Assembly (NCBI GenBank): GCA_017467275.1
Contig: JAFTSN010000003.1
Location: forward strand, 1 to 64,000
DNA from: Clostridia bacterium
GTDB taxonomy: Bacteria > Bacillota > Clostridia > Christensenellales > Borkfalkiaceae
Direction: 5' to 3'
DNA length: 64,000 nt
Of this stretch, positions 1 through 10,700 are shown in pieces. The position numbers and the translations under genes were made by a program. Within the stretch, counting starts at the first letter, position 1, and each line of letters starts with the position of its first letter. Below the pieces are notes generated by a model. It was not told the DNA's origin, searched no databases, and saw nothing but the letters and a program-made list of their open reading frames with translations.

Positions 1-401
1 CGTATCAACGAATCGAACCGCAGTTATCGAACTATATGGGGGCGATTTTCGAGGATATTTGTAAGCAGTATTTGTGGAAACTACTGCTCAACGAAAAATG
101 CACGATAAACTTTACCGAGCTTGGTCGTTGGTGGGGTACAAATTCCAAAACGCGAAAACAGGAAGAAATCGATATTGTCGGTATTGCGGATAAAAATACC
201 GCCCTGTTTGCAGAGTGCAAATGGACGAATGAAAAAGTGGACGTGAACGTTTTGGAGAAACTAATCGAACGAAGCGAATTATTCCCCCATAAAAATAAAC
301 ACTACTACGTATTCGCCAAAACGGGCTTTACAAAAACGTGCGAAGAATTGGCGAAACAGTTGGGCAACGTAACTCTTGTAAAATATGCGGAAATGGTATA
401 A
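1..401 (+). CDS. C-terminal part of an ATPase/DUF234-type protein (5' end outside window)
   Basis: The reading frame is open from base 3 to the stop at 399-401, so the gene begins left of the window. The visible part (about 132 residues) starts with an IEPQLSNYMG-like segment, then FEDICKQYL, and later EIDIVGIAD and FAECKWTNEKVD. The pattern of an acidic residue, then E-x-D, then E-C-K resembles a PD-(D/E)xK-type nuclease-like core. This is how the DUF234 domain at the C-terminus of archaeal-type AAA ATPases (DEXX-box/ATPase_2 family) looks. The ATPase half is not visible, so that part is inferred from the family. It sits in an AT-rich segment with a membrane protein gene 9 bp downstream and an hsdM remnant after that, which suggests a mobile or defence region. 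It could instead be a stand-alone nuclease-like protein. Confidence 0.7.
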   Translation, partial: YQRIEPQLSNYMGAIFEDICKQYLWKLLLNEKCTINFTELGRWWGTNSKTRKQEEIDIVGIADKNTALFAECKWTNEKVDVNVLEKLIERSELFPHKNKHYYVFAKTGFTKTCEELAKQLGNVTLVKYAEMV

Positions 402-410
402 AGGAGAATT

Positions 411-1073
411 ATGTATTTACAAATTGAGGAAGATTTTAAAAGACGTTCAAAAAATAGAAAGTCACAAATACTATTTATTCTTGCTGTATTTGTTTTTGCG
501 ATTATCGCCTATTTCCCTTTAGAAAAACTTTTCACAGAAGACGATTATTTTTTGGAATATTATATTCTGGTTTGTTTTCTACTTGTTTTATTTTTAGTGT
601 TATGCTATGTTTATATTTTTTCGCAAACTCGAAAAATAAAAAAACTATCATTTTTAAATTTAAATGAAGTATTAAATTGCTATTATGAAAACATTCATAA
701 TAGCGATTTAAAGATATTAAGTGAAATTTTAAAAGAAAACGATATTAATACTCGTCCAAAAGTTCAAGAAGCAATAAGACATTATCAATGTTTATTACCG
801 AGAAAAGTTGCTTCGAGTGGACAACTATTAACAATCCTTGCTTTGGTTATTTCGATTATTGCTTTGCTTTTCAGTGAACCTTTTGCTAATTCAGAATCAA
901 ACATGGAAGCTTTCTTTGTTATACTTTTGACGGTAATAATCGGTTATATAGTTATTCAATTTATTGCGAAAAACATTTTTAAAATTTTTGGTAAAGATGC
1001 CTTATACAAAAGATTAGAGGCATCTCTTTCAGAAATTTTTATGACCTACTATTTGAAGAAAGAAGATGATTAA
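411..1073 (+). CDS. Four-helix integral membrane protein of unknown function
   Basis: I do not recognise the family. The 220-residue product has two N-terminal hydrophobic stretches (about residues 20-38 and 48-69), a central soluble part of about 65 residues, and two more hydrophobic stretches (about 138-155 and 165-185). The C-terminus is charged. AAGGAG lies 5-10 bases before the ATG, so the start is well supported. The gene is very AT-rich compared with the chromosome to its right and overlaps the hsdM remnant by 8 bp. Small multi-helix proteins of this kind are common in defence and mobile islands, but no function can be assigned from the sequence. Confidence 0.75.
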   Translation: MYLQIEEDFKRRSKNRKSQILFILAVFVFAIIAYFPLEKLFTEDDYFLEYYILVCFLLVLFLVLCYVYIFSQTRKIKKLSFLNLNEVLNCYYENIHNSDLKILSEILKENDINTRPKVQEAIRHYQCLLPRKVASSGQLLTILALVISIIALLFSEPFANSESNMEAFFVILLTVIIGYIVIQFIAKNIFKIFGKDALYKRLEASLSEIFMTYYLKKEDD

Positions 1074-1299
1074 CATAAGAAAATTAGAAAACGAATTGTG
1101 GGAAGCGGCGGATTTGTTCCGCGTGGATTCAAAAATAAAGTCGCAAAAATATTGTATGCCCGTTTGGGGTTTGATTTTTCTGCGTTATTCGTATAGTCGC
1201 TTTAAATTTGTAGAAGCGAAATCCTTAAAAAACATCCTGCAAATTCCCTATCATGAAAGCCTAAAATTATTGGCGTGTTTTTGGCGAGTAAGTGGCTAA
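1066..1299 (+). pseudogene. hsdM: Remnant of type I restriction-modification methylase HsdM (N-terminus only)
   Basis: The first 50 or so residues read KLENELWEAADLF, then CMPVWGLIFLRYSYSRF. This is the characteristic start of the HsdM N-terminal helical domain of one large group of type I DNA methyltransferases, whose full length is about 500 residues or more. After codon ~52 the similarity stops and about 25 unrelated residues lead to a TAA. No methylase catalytic motif (NPPF/Y) is present. The fragment therefore looks like the relic left by a deletion whose junction is near base 1,220. It overlaps the preceding membrane protein gene by 8 bp and ends just before the tRNA-like 3' fragment, so the deletion probably belongs to decay of the island's right end. 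Confidence 0.6.
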
Positions 1300-1339
1300 A
1301 TCCCTTATAAATAAAGGGTTTCAGCGAAGTGGAAACCGC

Positions 1340-1362
1340 TTCAATTCCTGTCGACCGCACCA
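1340..1362 (+). other. tRNA 3'-end-like fragment, candidate island attachment site
   Basis: The 23 bases have the form of a tRNA T-loop (TTCAATT), the 3' side of a T-stem, a seven-base acceptor strand and an encoded CCA. No matching 5' acceptor strand (TGCGGTC) lies upstream, and the bases just left of the T-loop (ACCGC) cannot pair properly with CCTGT, so this is not a complete tRNA gene. A palindromic AAATCCCTT/AAGGGTTT stem at 1298-1321 precedes it and a strong terminator follows. The simplest reading is an att site left when an island integrated into a tRNA gene; the intact tRNA would lie left of the window. Confidence 0.5.
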
Positions 1363-1368
1363 AACATG

Positions 1369-1407
1369 CGGATTTTTGAGTAAAATGCTCAAAAATCCGT
1401 TTTTTTT
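1369..1407 (+). terminator. Strong intrinsic terminator after the tRNA-like fragment
   Basis: A perfect 12-bp stem (CGGATTTTTGAG at 1369-1380 with CTCAAAAATCCG at 1388-1399) and a 7-base loop are followed directly by eight T residues. The position, 6 bases after the CCA of the tRNA-like fragment, fits the native terminator of the disrupted tRNA gene. Confidence 0.85.
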
Positions 1408-1627
1408 GTTTCGAGTTCCATTTTTTCTTGTTTTCTCAAATCGATCAAACGAGAAATACAACGCGTGCGCGTAAATATATTGTATAAAGGGTGCTTTTTT
1501 AATAAGATTTATTACGGAAAGGGGGTAAATTTGTTCCGCGCTTAAGAGCGTTTTACGAAAAACTTATTTTTTACCCTATATATATAATAAGGAAGGCAAA
1601 AAATCGGTAAAAAACAAATAATAATAC
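1408..1627. other. Gap between terminator and lipoprotein promoter; no gene seen
   Basis: Together with the flanking sites this belongs to a gene-free stretch from 1300 to 1708. Beyond the tRNA-like fragment, the terminator and the promoter at 1628 it holds only AT-rich sequence. I see no conserved RNA fold and no credible ORF. Confidence 0.5.
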
Positions 1628-1656
1628 TTGACAAAATGTCCTTTATCGATTAAAAT
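1628..1656 (+). promoter_or_regulatory. Sigma-A-type promoter of the giant lipoprotein gene
   Basis: TTGACA (1628-1633) and TAAAAT (1651-1656) are separated by exactly 17 bases. The predicted start is about 45 bases upstream of the GGAGG and ATG of the next gene. Confidence 0.75.
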
Positions 1657-1708
1657 AGTGCATACCATTATTATAATGGCAATTTTTCTTAATTTCTTGG
1701 AGGTTCTT

Positions 1709-4700
1709 ATGAAAGCAAAGAAATTGTTTCATGCTTTGCGCGTGGCAATCACGGCGATGATGCTTGTAGTCTTCGGCGTGCTTTTTGCGGCGTGCGGCGA
1801 CAAAGACAAAGCTAAGAACTGGCCCGAAACAGGCGTTTACTATTGTTATGACGCCGGTGACGAGGAAACGGCTCTTGCGTTATCCAACGGCAAGAAGTTC
1901 GTTCTGACCATGAACGGGGAGAGCCAGACGGGTACTTACACAATGACCGATCTGACGCTAACCCTCAAGTTCAGCGACAAATCCACGATCACTGCGGCAT
2001 ATAACAACACCGTGATCACCGTGACCATCGACAACGTTTCGATGGACTTCTACAAGGTGATTCCCTATACGGTTACATACGACGCAAAGGGCGGCTCTCA
2101 GGTTGACGCGGTCTCTACCGTGAACGGTAAGACCATTGACAAACCTGCGAACCCGACCCAAAGCGGTTACGAGTTTATCGGTTGGTACACGGACAGCGCC
2201 TATAAGACGCCGTTCCTTTTCGGCACGCAGAAAATCGTTGCCGACACCACCCTGTATGCTCGTTGGGCAATGTCTGATCCCAATGCGGCTGAGTTCGACA
2301 TCGACTTCAACGTCGGCTACAACGGCACCAATCCCGCTAAGATAACGACGATCGACGGCAAGATCTATAACGTTAATATGCCCACGCCTGTGCGCGACGG
2401 CTACACGTTTGCGGGCTGGGCAGTGAGTATGTATGACGACGCGTCGAAGATCTCTTATATGTTCAAGGATCCCATGACGGTGACCGAGAACACGACCTTC
2501 CACGCGGTTTGGACGGCGAACGACAGCTCCAAGCTCGAGACTCCTGTTGTGAGCGTGGAAGCGGGCGCGGTTGTTTGGAATGCGATTTCGGGCGTGAGCT
2601 CCTATAAGGTGGAGATCTACTCCGTGGACGCAAGCGGTTTGGAAACGTATGTGGACGGCACCACCACGGGCGCAACGACGTATAACTACAATTTCGGCGA
2701 TGCTCCTGCGGGCGATTACGTTGTGAAAGTCACGGCGGTTGCTTCCGACACGTCCAAAAATTCGGACGTCGCGGTGAGATACTATCTCAACAAGGCGCTT
2801 TCGCGCGTCTCTCATTTCGCGATCGACGGGACCGTGGTCAACTTCAACGCGGTTGAAAACGTGACCAACTACTTGCTCACGATCGATTGCGGCGACTCTA
2901 ACCACAACCACACGAACTACGATCTTGGCAACAAGACGAGTTATGATTTCAAGAACTGCATCCAGCAGGACGGCGGTATTGTGTTCACCGTGACCTCGAC
3001 GGCGGAGGGCTATTCTTCCGTGACCTCGAGAGCGTTCGTTTATGAGAAGGAGCTCGGCGCGGTCGAGAACCTTACCGTGGACGAAGCGACGGGCGTCGTC
3101 ACTTGGGACGCGGTTGAAAACGCAGAGAAGTACGTTGTTTCCGTCAAGTGCGGCAACGCGGCACACCGTCACGAGCGCGTTTACGTCGACGGCACAACCT
3201 TCAGCGTGAAAGAATGCGAAAACATCGATGGCGGCATCATTATTAACGTATACGCGATCGCGGAGGGCTATAATGCCTCCAACGTTGCGAGCGTTACCTA
3301 TAATAAGACGACTCTTGCAACGCCGAGCGTTGTTCTGATCGACGGCACGACCATGAGCTGGAGAGCAGTCAACGGCGCAACGGGCGGCTATAAAGTCAAG
3401 ATCGGCGACGAAGTGATCTCCGTTAACACGAATTCGATCGAGCTGAGCGCTCAACAGATCGAGTGGGTGGAGGCGGCGGACTACGTTGTCACGCTTCAGG
3501 CGATCGGCGCGAACGGCGCAGAGTCCCTTTGGAGCGACGATATCGACGTTCGTTACTATGCAATGTACACTTCGATTTCCTACGACAAGGGCGTGGTTTC
3601 TTGGAACCACGTGATCGGCGCGACCTCTTATAAGGTCAGAGTGAACGAAGACGACGCGACCGCGATCACTGTCGAGGACGGCGCGAACTTTGCGGAAATC
3701 GTTCTCACGAAAGCGGGCGAGAACAAGATCGAGGTCTGCTACTACGACGGCGAGACCGCTTCAGCATGGGTTTCCACGACGGTTACGGCATACGCGATCG
3801 AATTCGACACCATGGTGTCGACGACGACGTTCCCCACGCAGTATAAAGCGGTTGGCGATCCCACCGATTCCTTCGACGGCTACGGTCTTAAGAAAGGCGG
3901 CTACGTCTTCTACGGCTGGTATAAGAGCGAAGAGGTCGGCGCGGGCAACGCGGCGCTCTACGTAGACGGCTACTTCCGCGGCACGAGCAACATTAAGCTC
4001 TATGCGGACTACACGCCGAGAACGTATCCCATCACCTATGATTATCAAGGCGGTTTGGGCACGCCCACAGACGTGAACGTCACGTATAACAAAGACTTCA
4101 CCATGGCAGTTCCCACGATCATCGACGCCACCAAGGCGTTCGGCGGTTGGTACACCGCTCCCGGCGGTACGGGTACCCGCTTGACCGACGAATACGGTAA
4201 GAGTATCAACCCTTGGAGCGTTGCGGTGGAGGATCTTCCCGAAGGCGCAGAGGGCACGGTTGCCTATGCGTTCTGGAAGGACATGGTCCTTGAATATAAG
4301 CTCATTAGCGTTGCGGGCATTTCCTATCAGGTCTATGCGGTTTCCAAGGGCGCGAGAATCAACCTCGTGAACGAAGTCACCGTTCCCGTGACCTACATGG
4401 GTATTCCTGTTAAAACGCTTCTGCCCAGCGCATTCGTTGATTGCACGAAGCTTCACGTCATCAATATCCCCAACACGGTGGATGATATTGCGGCTCCTCC
4501 CAACAGCCCGTTCACGGGTTGCACCCAGCTCCGCTCCGTTAACATCTACGAGGTGGAGGATAACAATGCAATCCGTTACTGGTCGAAGGACGGCGTTCTG
4601 TTCGACAACGGTATCATTGACGAACAGCCTCAGCCCACCGAGCTTGCATACTTCCCGTTGGGCTACACCTATGATCCCACCAGAGATAAATCCTATCGCG

Positions 4701-7700
4701 TGCCCGAAGGCGTTCACGTCATTCCCCGCCGTGTGTTCGAGGACAGCTTAATCGAGTCGATCTCGATCTCCTCCGACGTCACGCTGGTCGAGACGGACGC
4801 GTTCTACGACGCGGACTCTCTTATCACGGTCACGTTTGAGGACGCTGCTGAGAATGATCCCGACGCAACCCTCACGATCGAGCCGAGAGCATTCCGCTCC
4901 TGCGGTTATCTTGAGACGGTCAATCTGCCCAAGCACGTTACTGAGGTTTCATGGACCAAGTATGGCGTAACGGGCACCTCCACGAGCGAGCCTTCCTACG
5001 ACAACGTTACGACGAGCGATGTCCTCTACGTTGAGGATTCGTTCATGGATTGCTCCAAGATCAAGGAGATCAATATCACGGACGGCGGCGAAATCTTCAG
5101 CTCTAAGGACGGTATCGTCTACAACAAGAACAAGACGGCGATCTACTACGTCCCGAGATACTTCCAGCCCACGGATTCCACGGGTAAATACGTGAATTCG
5201 TTCACCATTCCCGCGAGCGTCAGCAAGATCGAGAACGGTGCGTTCGTGTATGTGTATAATATCGAAAAGCTGACCATTCCTTCCACGGTCACGACGATTG
5301 GCGATTATGCGTTCTATAACTGCTATTATATGGACACGCTCACTTTCGGCGGCAACGGCATGGCGCCTGTCACGATCGGTGACTATGCATTCCGTAGCTG
5401 TTCCGATCTTAGAACCATCAACTTCGAGTCGGGCAGCCAGGTTACGACGATTGGCAGAAACGCCTTCATGTATAACTACTACATGACGTCGCTTACCATT
5501 CCTGCTTCCGTTAAGGTCATCGACGATCAGGCGTTCTACGGTTGGTACTATCTGAAAAACGTCACGTTCACCGAGAATCTGAATGCAAATGCGTCCCTTC
5601 AGTTCGGTAACGCGGTGTTCTACGGTTCCATTATCACGGACTTCACGATTCCCGCACAGTGTACGGATATGGGCGGCGTGCTCTCGGGCATGAACAAGCT
5701 GCAATCCGTCACCGTTGATTCGGATAACAATAATTATATGTCTGATAAACAGGGCGTTCTGTTTAACAAGGCGGAAACGAAGGTTATTTACTATCCTCAA
5801 GGAAGAACGGAAACGACGTATACTCTTCCCGATTCCGTTGTCGAGATCGGCGCGGGCGTGTTCAGCGGCAACCGCTATCTCACGACGTTTGAAATCGGCA
5901 AGAACATCACGATTGTCGGCGATAACGCGTTCTATAAGTGTACCGCGCTTAAAACGCTCACGTTTGAGGCGGGCGGCACGGCAGATCTCACGATCGGCAT
6001 GAATGCGTTCCGTGAATGTAAGGCGATTACGACGCTCACGCTTCCCGCTCGTACCGTATCCTACGGCGCGTATGCGTTCTCCTATATGAACAGACTCACC
6101 TCCCTCAACCTCAACGAGGGCTTGACGAAGCTCACGAGCTACGGTATCTATGAGAACCAGAAGCTTCCCAAGATTGTCGTTCCTTCCACGGTCACGAAAA
6201 TCGAGGAGTACGGTATTAGCAACAACGATGTCCTGACCGAAATCGAGTTCGCGAAGAATTCCGAGACGAACACGACCTCTATCACGGAAATCGGCTATAA
6301 CGCAATTTACTATAACATCGCGCTTGCTTCCATCGAGATTCCCAAGACGGTGACGCATATCAGATACTACGGCTTATATGCAGGTTCGTATGGTAAGCTT
6401 TCCTCCGTCACGTTCGAGGAGGGCAGCCAGCTCGAGTATATCGGACCCTATGCGTTCTATTATGCGAAGAAGCTTAGGACGATCGAAATTCCCAAGACCG
6501 TGAAGCGCATTGAGTACTATGCGTTCTATCAATCCGGTTTGACCTCGATCACCTTTGAAGAGGGCGGCACGGAGGATCTCTATATCGGTGCATATTCCGT
6601 TTATAAGACGAGCGAGACTTCGGCAGAGACGGGCAACTACGGTTACGTTTTCGTCGGCACCAAGCTTACCGACGTGGAGCTTCCCGCAAGAACGGTGGAG
6701 ATCGGCAGATACTGCTTCGCTGGCGTTAAAACGCTCGAGAGCATCACGTTTGCGGGCGAGGGCGAAACGAGCAGACTTAAGCAGATCGGCGAGTTCTGCT
6801 TCCAGAACTGCACGGCGCTCGAGGGAATCAAGATTCCCAAGTCGGTCACCAACCAACCCGTGATCGACCTGCATCCTAAGTATCAAGGCACGAACAACAC
6901 GAGCTATATGTATAACGCTAACGCAATCGCAAGATATGCGTTCGACGGCTGTACTTCCCTTTCGAGCGTTGTGTTCGAGATGGGCGGTGTCGGCGAGCTG
7001 ACAATGGCTTCCTATGCGTTCGGCGGCTGCACGGCGTTGACTTCGATCACCCTTCCCGGAAGATTGGTCAACTACGACGGCTTTGACAAAGAGGAAATGC
7101 CTCCCTTCGGCTTCTCCGACGCATTTATCGGCTGCACCAACCTTACAGCGATCAATATCGACACGACGAATGCCACGGATAAGAATCTCTACGTGTCCGA
7201 GGACGGCATCGTCTACACCAAGGATATGACCACGCTTATCTATTGCCCGAAGGGCAGAGTGGCTCCGGTCGAGATTCCCAAGGAAGTCACGAAGATCGGC
7301 GATAGCTTATATTGCTATGCGTTCAAGGACTGCGCGAAGCTGACGGCTGTGAGCTTCGAGGCAGGCGGCACGGCGGCGCTCGAGATCGGTAACGAGGCGT
7401 TCAGCGGCTGTGCGAGCCTCGCGGAGATTGAGCTTGACGACCGCGTGTCCAAGATCAACCTTTCCGCATTCAAGAACTGTACGAATCTTGAATCTATCGA
7501 TCTTTCGGCAGATCTTGCCACCTTCGACGCCACGGTGTTCGCAGGCTGCTCTAAGTTGGAAGCAGTGAACATCTTGGGCAACGAGAAATACGTTTCCGTG
7601 GACGGCGTTCTCTTCGATCCTACGAAAGAAATTCTCTACTACTATCCTTTGAGTAAGGACGCTACGAGCTACACCGTTCCTGCTTCGGTCAAGACGATCA

Positions 7701-10700
7701 ATCAGTATGCGTTCTACTATAACAGCACGCTGGAGGAGGTTGTTCTTCCCGTAGGCGTGCAGGAGATCTCCGAGCGCGCGTTCTACCATTGCTCCGCGCT
7801 GAAGAGAATCAATATTCCCAAGAACGTTGCCAAGATCGGCGACTATGCGTTCTGCTATTGTTCCGCGCTGGAGAGCGTGACCTTCGATCAGGACGGCGCG
7901 ACGCCTCTTTCGATCGGTAATGCAGACCAGGTCAACACCTCGTCCGTCACATCTGCTTCGACGAGCTACGGCTATGCGTTCGCTTACTGCTATGCGCTCG
8001 AGGAAATCGTGCTTCCCGCACGTACCCAGACGATTGCCGATTTGACCTTCTCTAACTGCCGCGGCTTGAGATCGATCACGATCCCTGCGAACGTGGAGAA
8101 TCTCGGTAACGGCGCGTTCTATCACTGCGAGAGACTTGCCTCGATCGACTTCGAGGAGGGCTCCAAGCTTACAAAGATTCCTTATTATGCATTCGGTTAT
8201 TGCTATTCGTTGCAATCGTTTGCCGTTCCCGCGAGCGTCACGGAGTTTGTCGAGAGATCGAATAGCTCCTATGCGTTCTATCACTGCGAGAACATGCAGA
8301 GCTTCGATTTCGGCGAAGTGGAGATCGAAACCATTCCTCAATACACCTTCGCATATTGCTATGCTTTGGAGGAAATGACGATCCCTGCAAGCGTGTCGAA
8401 GATCAAGGCAACCTACAGTAGCTATTCGCCCTTCTATTACTGCACGGGCATGACCTCGTTTGAGTTCGAGGAGGGGACGCAGATCGAAAAGCTTCCTAGC
8501 GGCTTGTTCTATCATTGCGAATCGTTGGAGACCTTCACCTTCCCGAAATCTGTTAAGGAAGTGGGGAATAACCTGTTCGGTTATTGTTTCTCGATCAATA
8601 ATATTGTTGTTCCCGACGGCATTTTGATGGACTACGGTATGTTCTATTACTGCTCGAGCCTCACGAACGTGACGCTGCCCGAGGATATGGAATATATGCC
8701 CGACAGTATGTTCTACGGTTGCACCTCGCTTTCGAGCATCGAGTTCCCTGAATCGCTTACGGAAATCGATTACAACGCGTTCGGTGAAACGGGATTTGTG
8801 ACCTTCACGATCCCCGAGGGCGTGACTGCGCTTGCGGGTAGCCTTCTTTATAACTGTCAGAATTTGGAGGAGGTTATCCTTCACAACGGCATCACCTCTT
8901 TGAGCTATAGTGTTTTCGGTTGCAATCCCAAGCTTGAAAGAGTTGAGCTTCCCGATTCCATTGAGTATATGGAAGGCGACATCTTCTGGGATTGCCCTTC
9001 GCTCAGCTACGTGAAGCTTCCTCGCAACGAAAATTGCGCGACGCTTGGCTACACTTTCTTCTACGGCTGCACCTCGCTTAAGAGCATTGAAATTCCCGAA
9101 ACGTTCACAATGATTGACTACGGCGTGTTCCAGAATAGCGGCATCACGAGCATTGAGCTTCCCGATTCGATCACGGAAATTTATGACAGTGCATTCCAAG
9201 GCTGTAAGGAGCTTGTGAGCGTTGTGCTTCCTGAAAAGCTTTCCTATCTCGGCTATAATTCATTCTTGGATTGTACGAAGCTTGAATCCGTCACGTTCAC
9301 GGGCAACCAGCTTTTGGAGATCCAGAACGAGGTATTCAAGAACTGTACGTCTCTCAAGGAAATCGAGCTTCCCAACGGAATTGCTTCGATTGGCGGCGGC
9401 GCGTTTGCGAACAGCGGCTTGACGAGCATCAGCATTCCTGCTTCGGTTTACGATTTGATGTATACCTACGACGAATGGACGCCTTCCTACAGCCCGTTTG
9501 CAGGCTGCAAGAACTTGACGACGATCGAATTGGATGCGCTGAACACCTCTTATGAGATTGTGGACGGCGTTCTGATGGACGAGGGCGAAACGGAAATCTA
9601 TCTCATTCTGCCGAGCAAGACGGGCACCTTCACCGTGTCTGAAGACGTGACGGTTAAACCCGGTGCGTTCGGACTTGCGAATCTCACCTCGGTTGAGCTT
9701 CCCGCCACGATGAAAGAGATTGCCCCCTACATGTTCTATCAGGCGGGCGAGATCGGTTCGGTTGTGATCCCCGAAGGCGTGGAGACGGTTGGAGAATATG
9801 CGTTTGCGAACAGCGGCGTTTCCTCCGTCACGATTCCCACGTCGGTCGTCCTTATCGACTACTATGCGTTCTATAAATGTGGAGTGGAAACAGTCAACTT
9901 CACGGCAGGCGGCACCGATAGACTTAAAATCGGCTCCAATGCCTTTACCAATGCTTCCAAGCTTAAATCGATCACGATCCCGAGCCGCGTGAGAACGACG
10001 CCCGACAGCAGTGACGTCACTTATGCGATCAGCTCTTCCACGTTCTTCTATTGCACCTCGCTGGAGACGGTCATCTTTGAGGATGATCCCGCGGTGGGTG
10101 CAATCGATGGCACGCTGAACATCGGCTCTCAAGCCTTCTACGGCTGCTCGAAGCTTCAGGAAATTCATTTCCCGAAAGCGTTCGGCAACGGGTCGTATGC
10201 CTCTGGCACCTCCACTTACACCACTAGCGCAATCGGCGGCAGTGCGTTCTCGAAGTGCACCGCGCTGACCACGGTCACCTTTGAGGAGAATCCAGATAAG
10301 CAGATTAAGATCGAGAGCGGCGTGTTTGCGAATTGCACCTCGCTTCAGAACATCGAGCTTCCGTCGACGACCAACTATCTCGGCGGCGCGGCGTTCCTGA
10401 ACACGGCGATCCGTTCCATCACGATTCCTGCGACTGTCACCGATTTATCGAGCGGTTATTGGTATGATTACAGCGAGGATTACTATGAGTCTTATGAAGG
10501 CTATGAGTACTATAGTATCAACGGCGGTGCGTTCAAGGATTGTAAGGAGCTTACGACGGTGATCATCGAGGCGAACCTCGACGATTCCACGCAGTACGTC
10601 GATCAGATGTTCGAGGGCTGCACGAAGCTGACCTCGGTGGATATTCGCTCTCAGGGCTTCAATAAGCTCGGCGCGAAGATGTTCAACGGCTGTACCGCAC

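Noticed and set aside
1292-1474. 60-codon ORF across the tRNA-like fragment and terminator
   Set aside because: It reads straight through the terminator hairpin and tRNA-like sequence and has no SD.
1628-1708. 27-codon N-terminal extension of the giant lipoprotein from a TTG
   Set aside because: The TTG is the -35 box of its promoter; the ATG at 1709 has an SD and gives a proper lipoprotein signal.
1958-3610. 550-codon open frame antisense to the giant lipoprotein gene (and similar long antisense frames to 10,168)
   Set aside because: It is rich in Arg/His/Val with no domain logic and mirrors the repeated GC-rich codons of the LRR gene. The sense strand has SD, signal peptide and clear domains.
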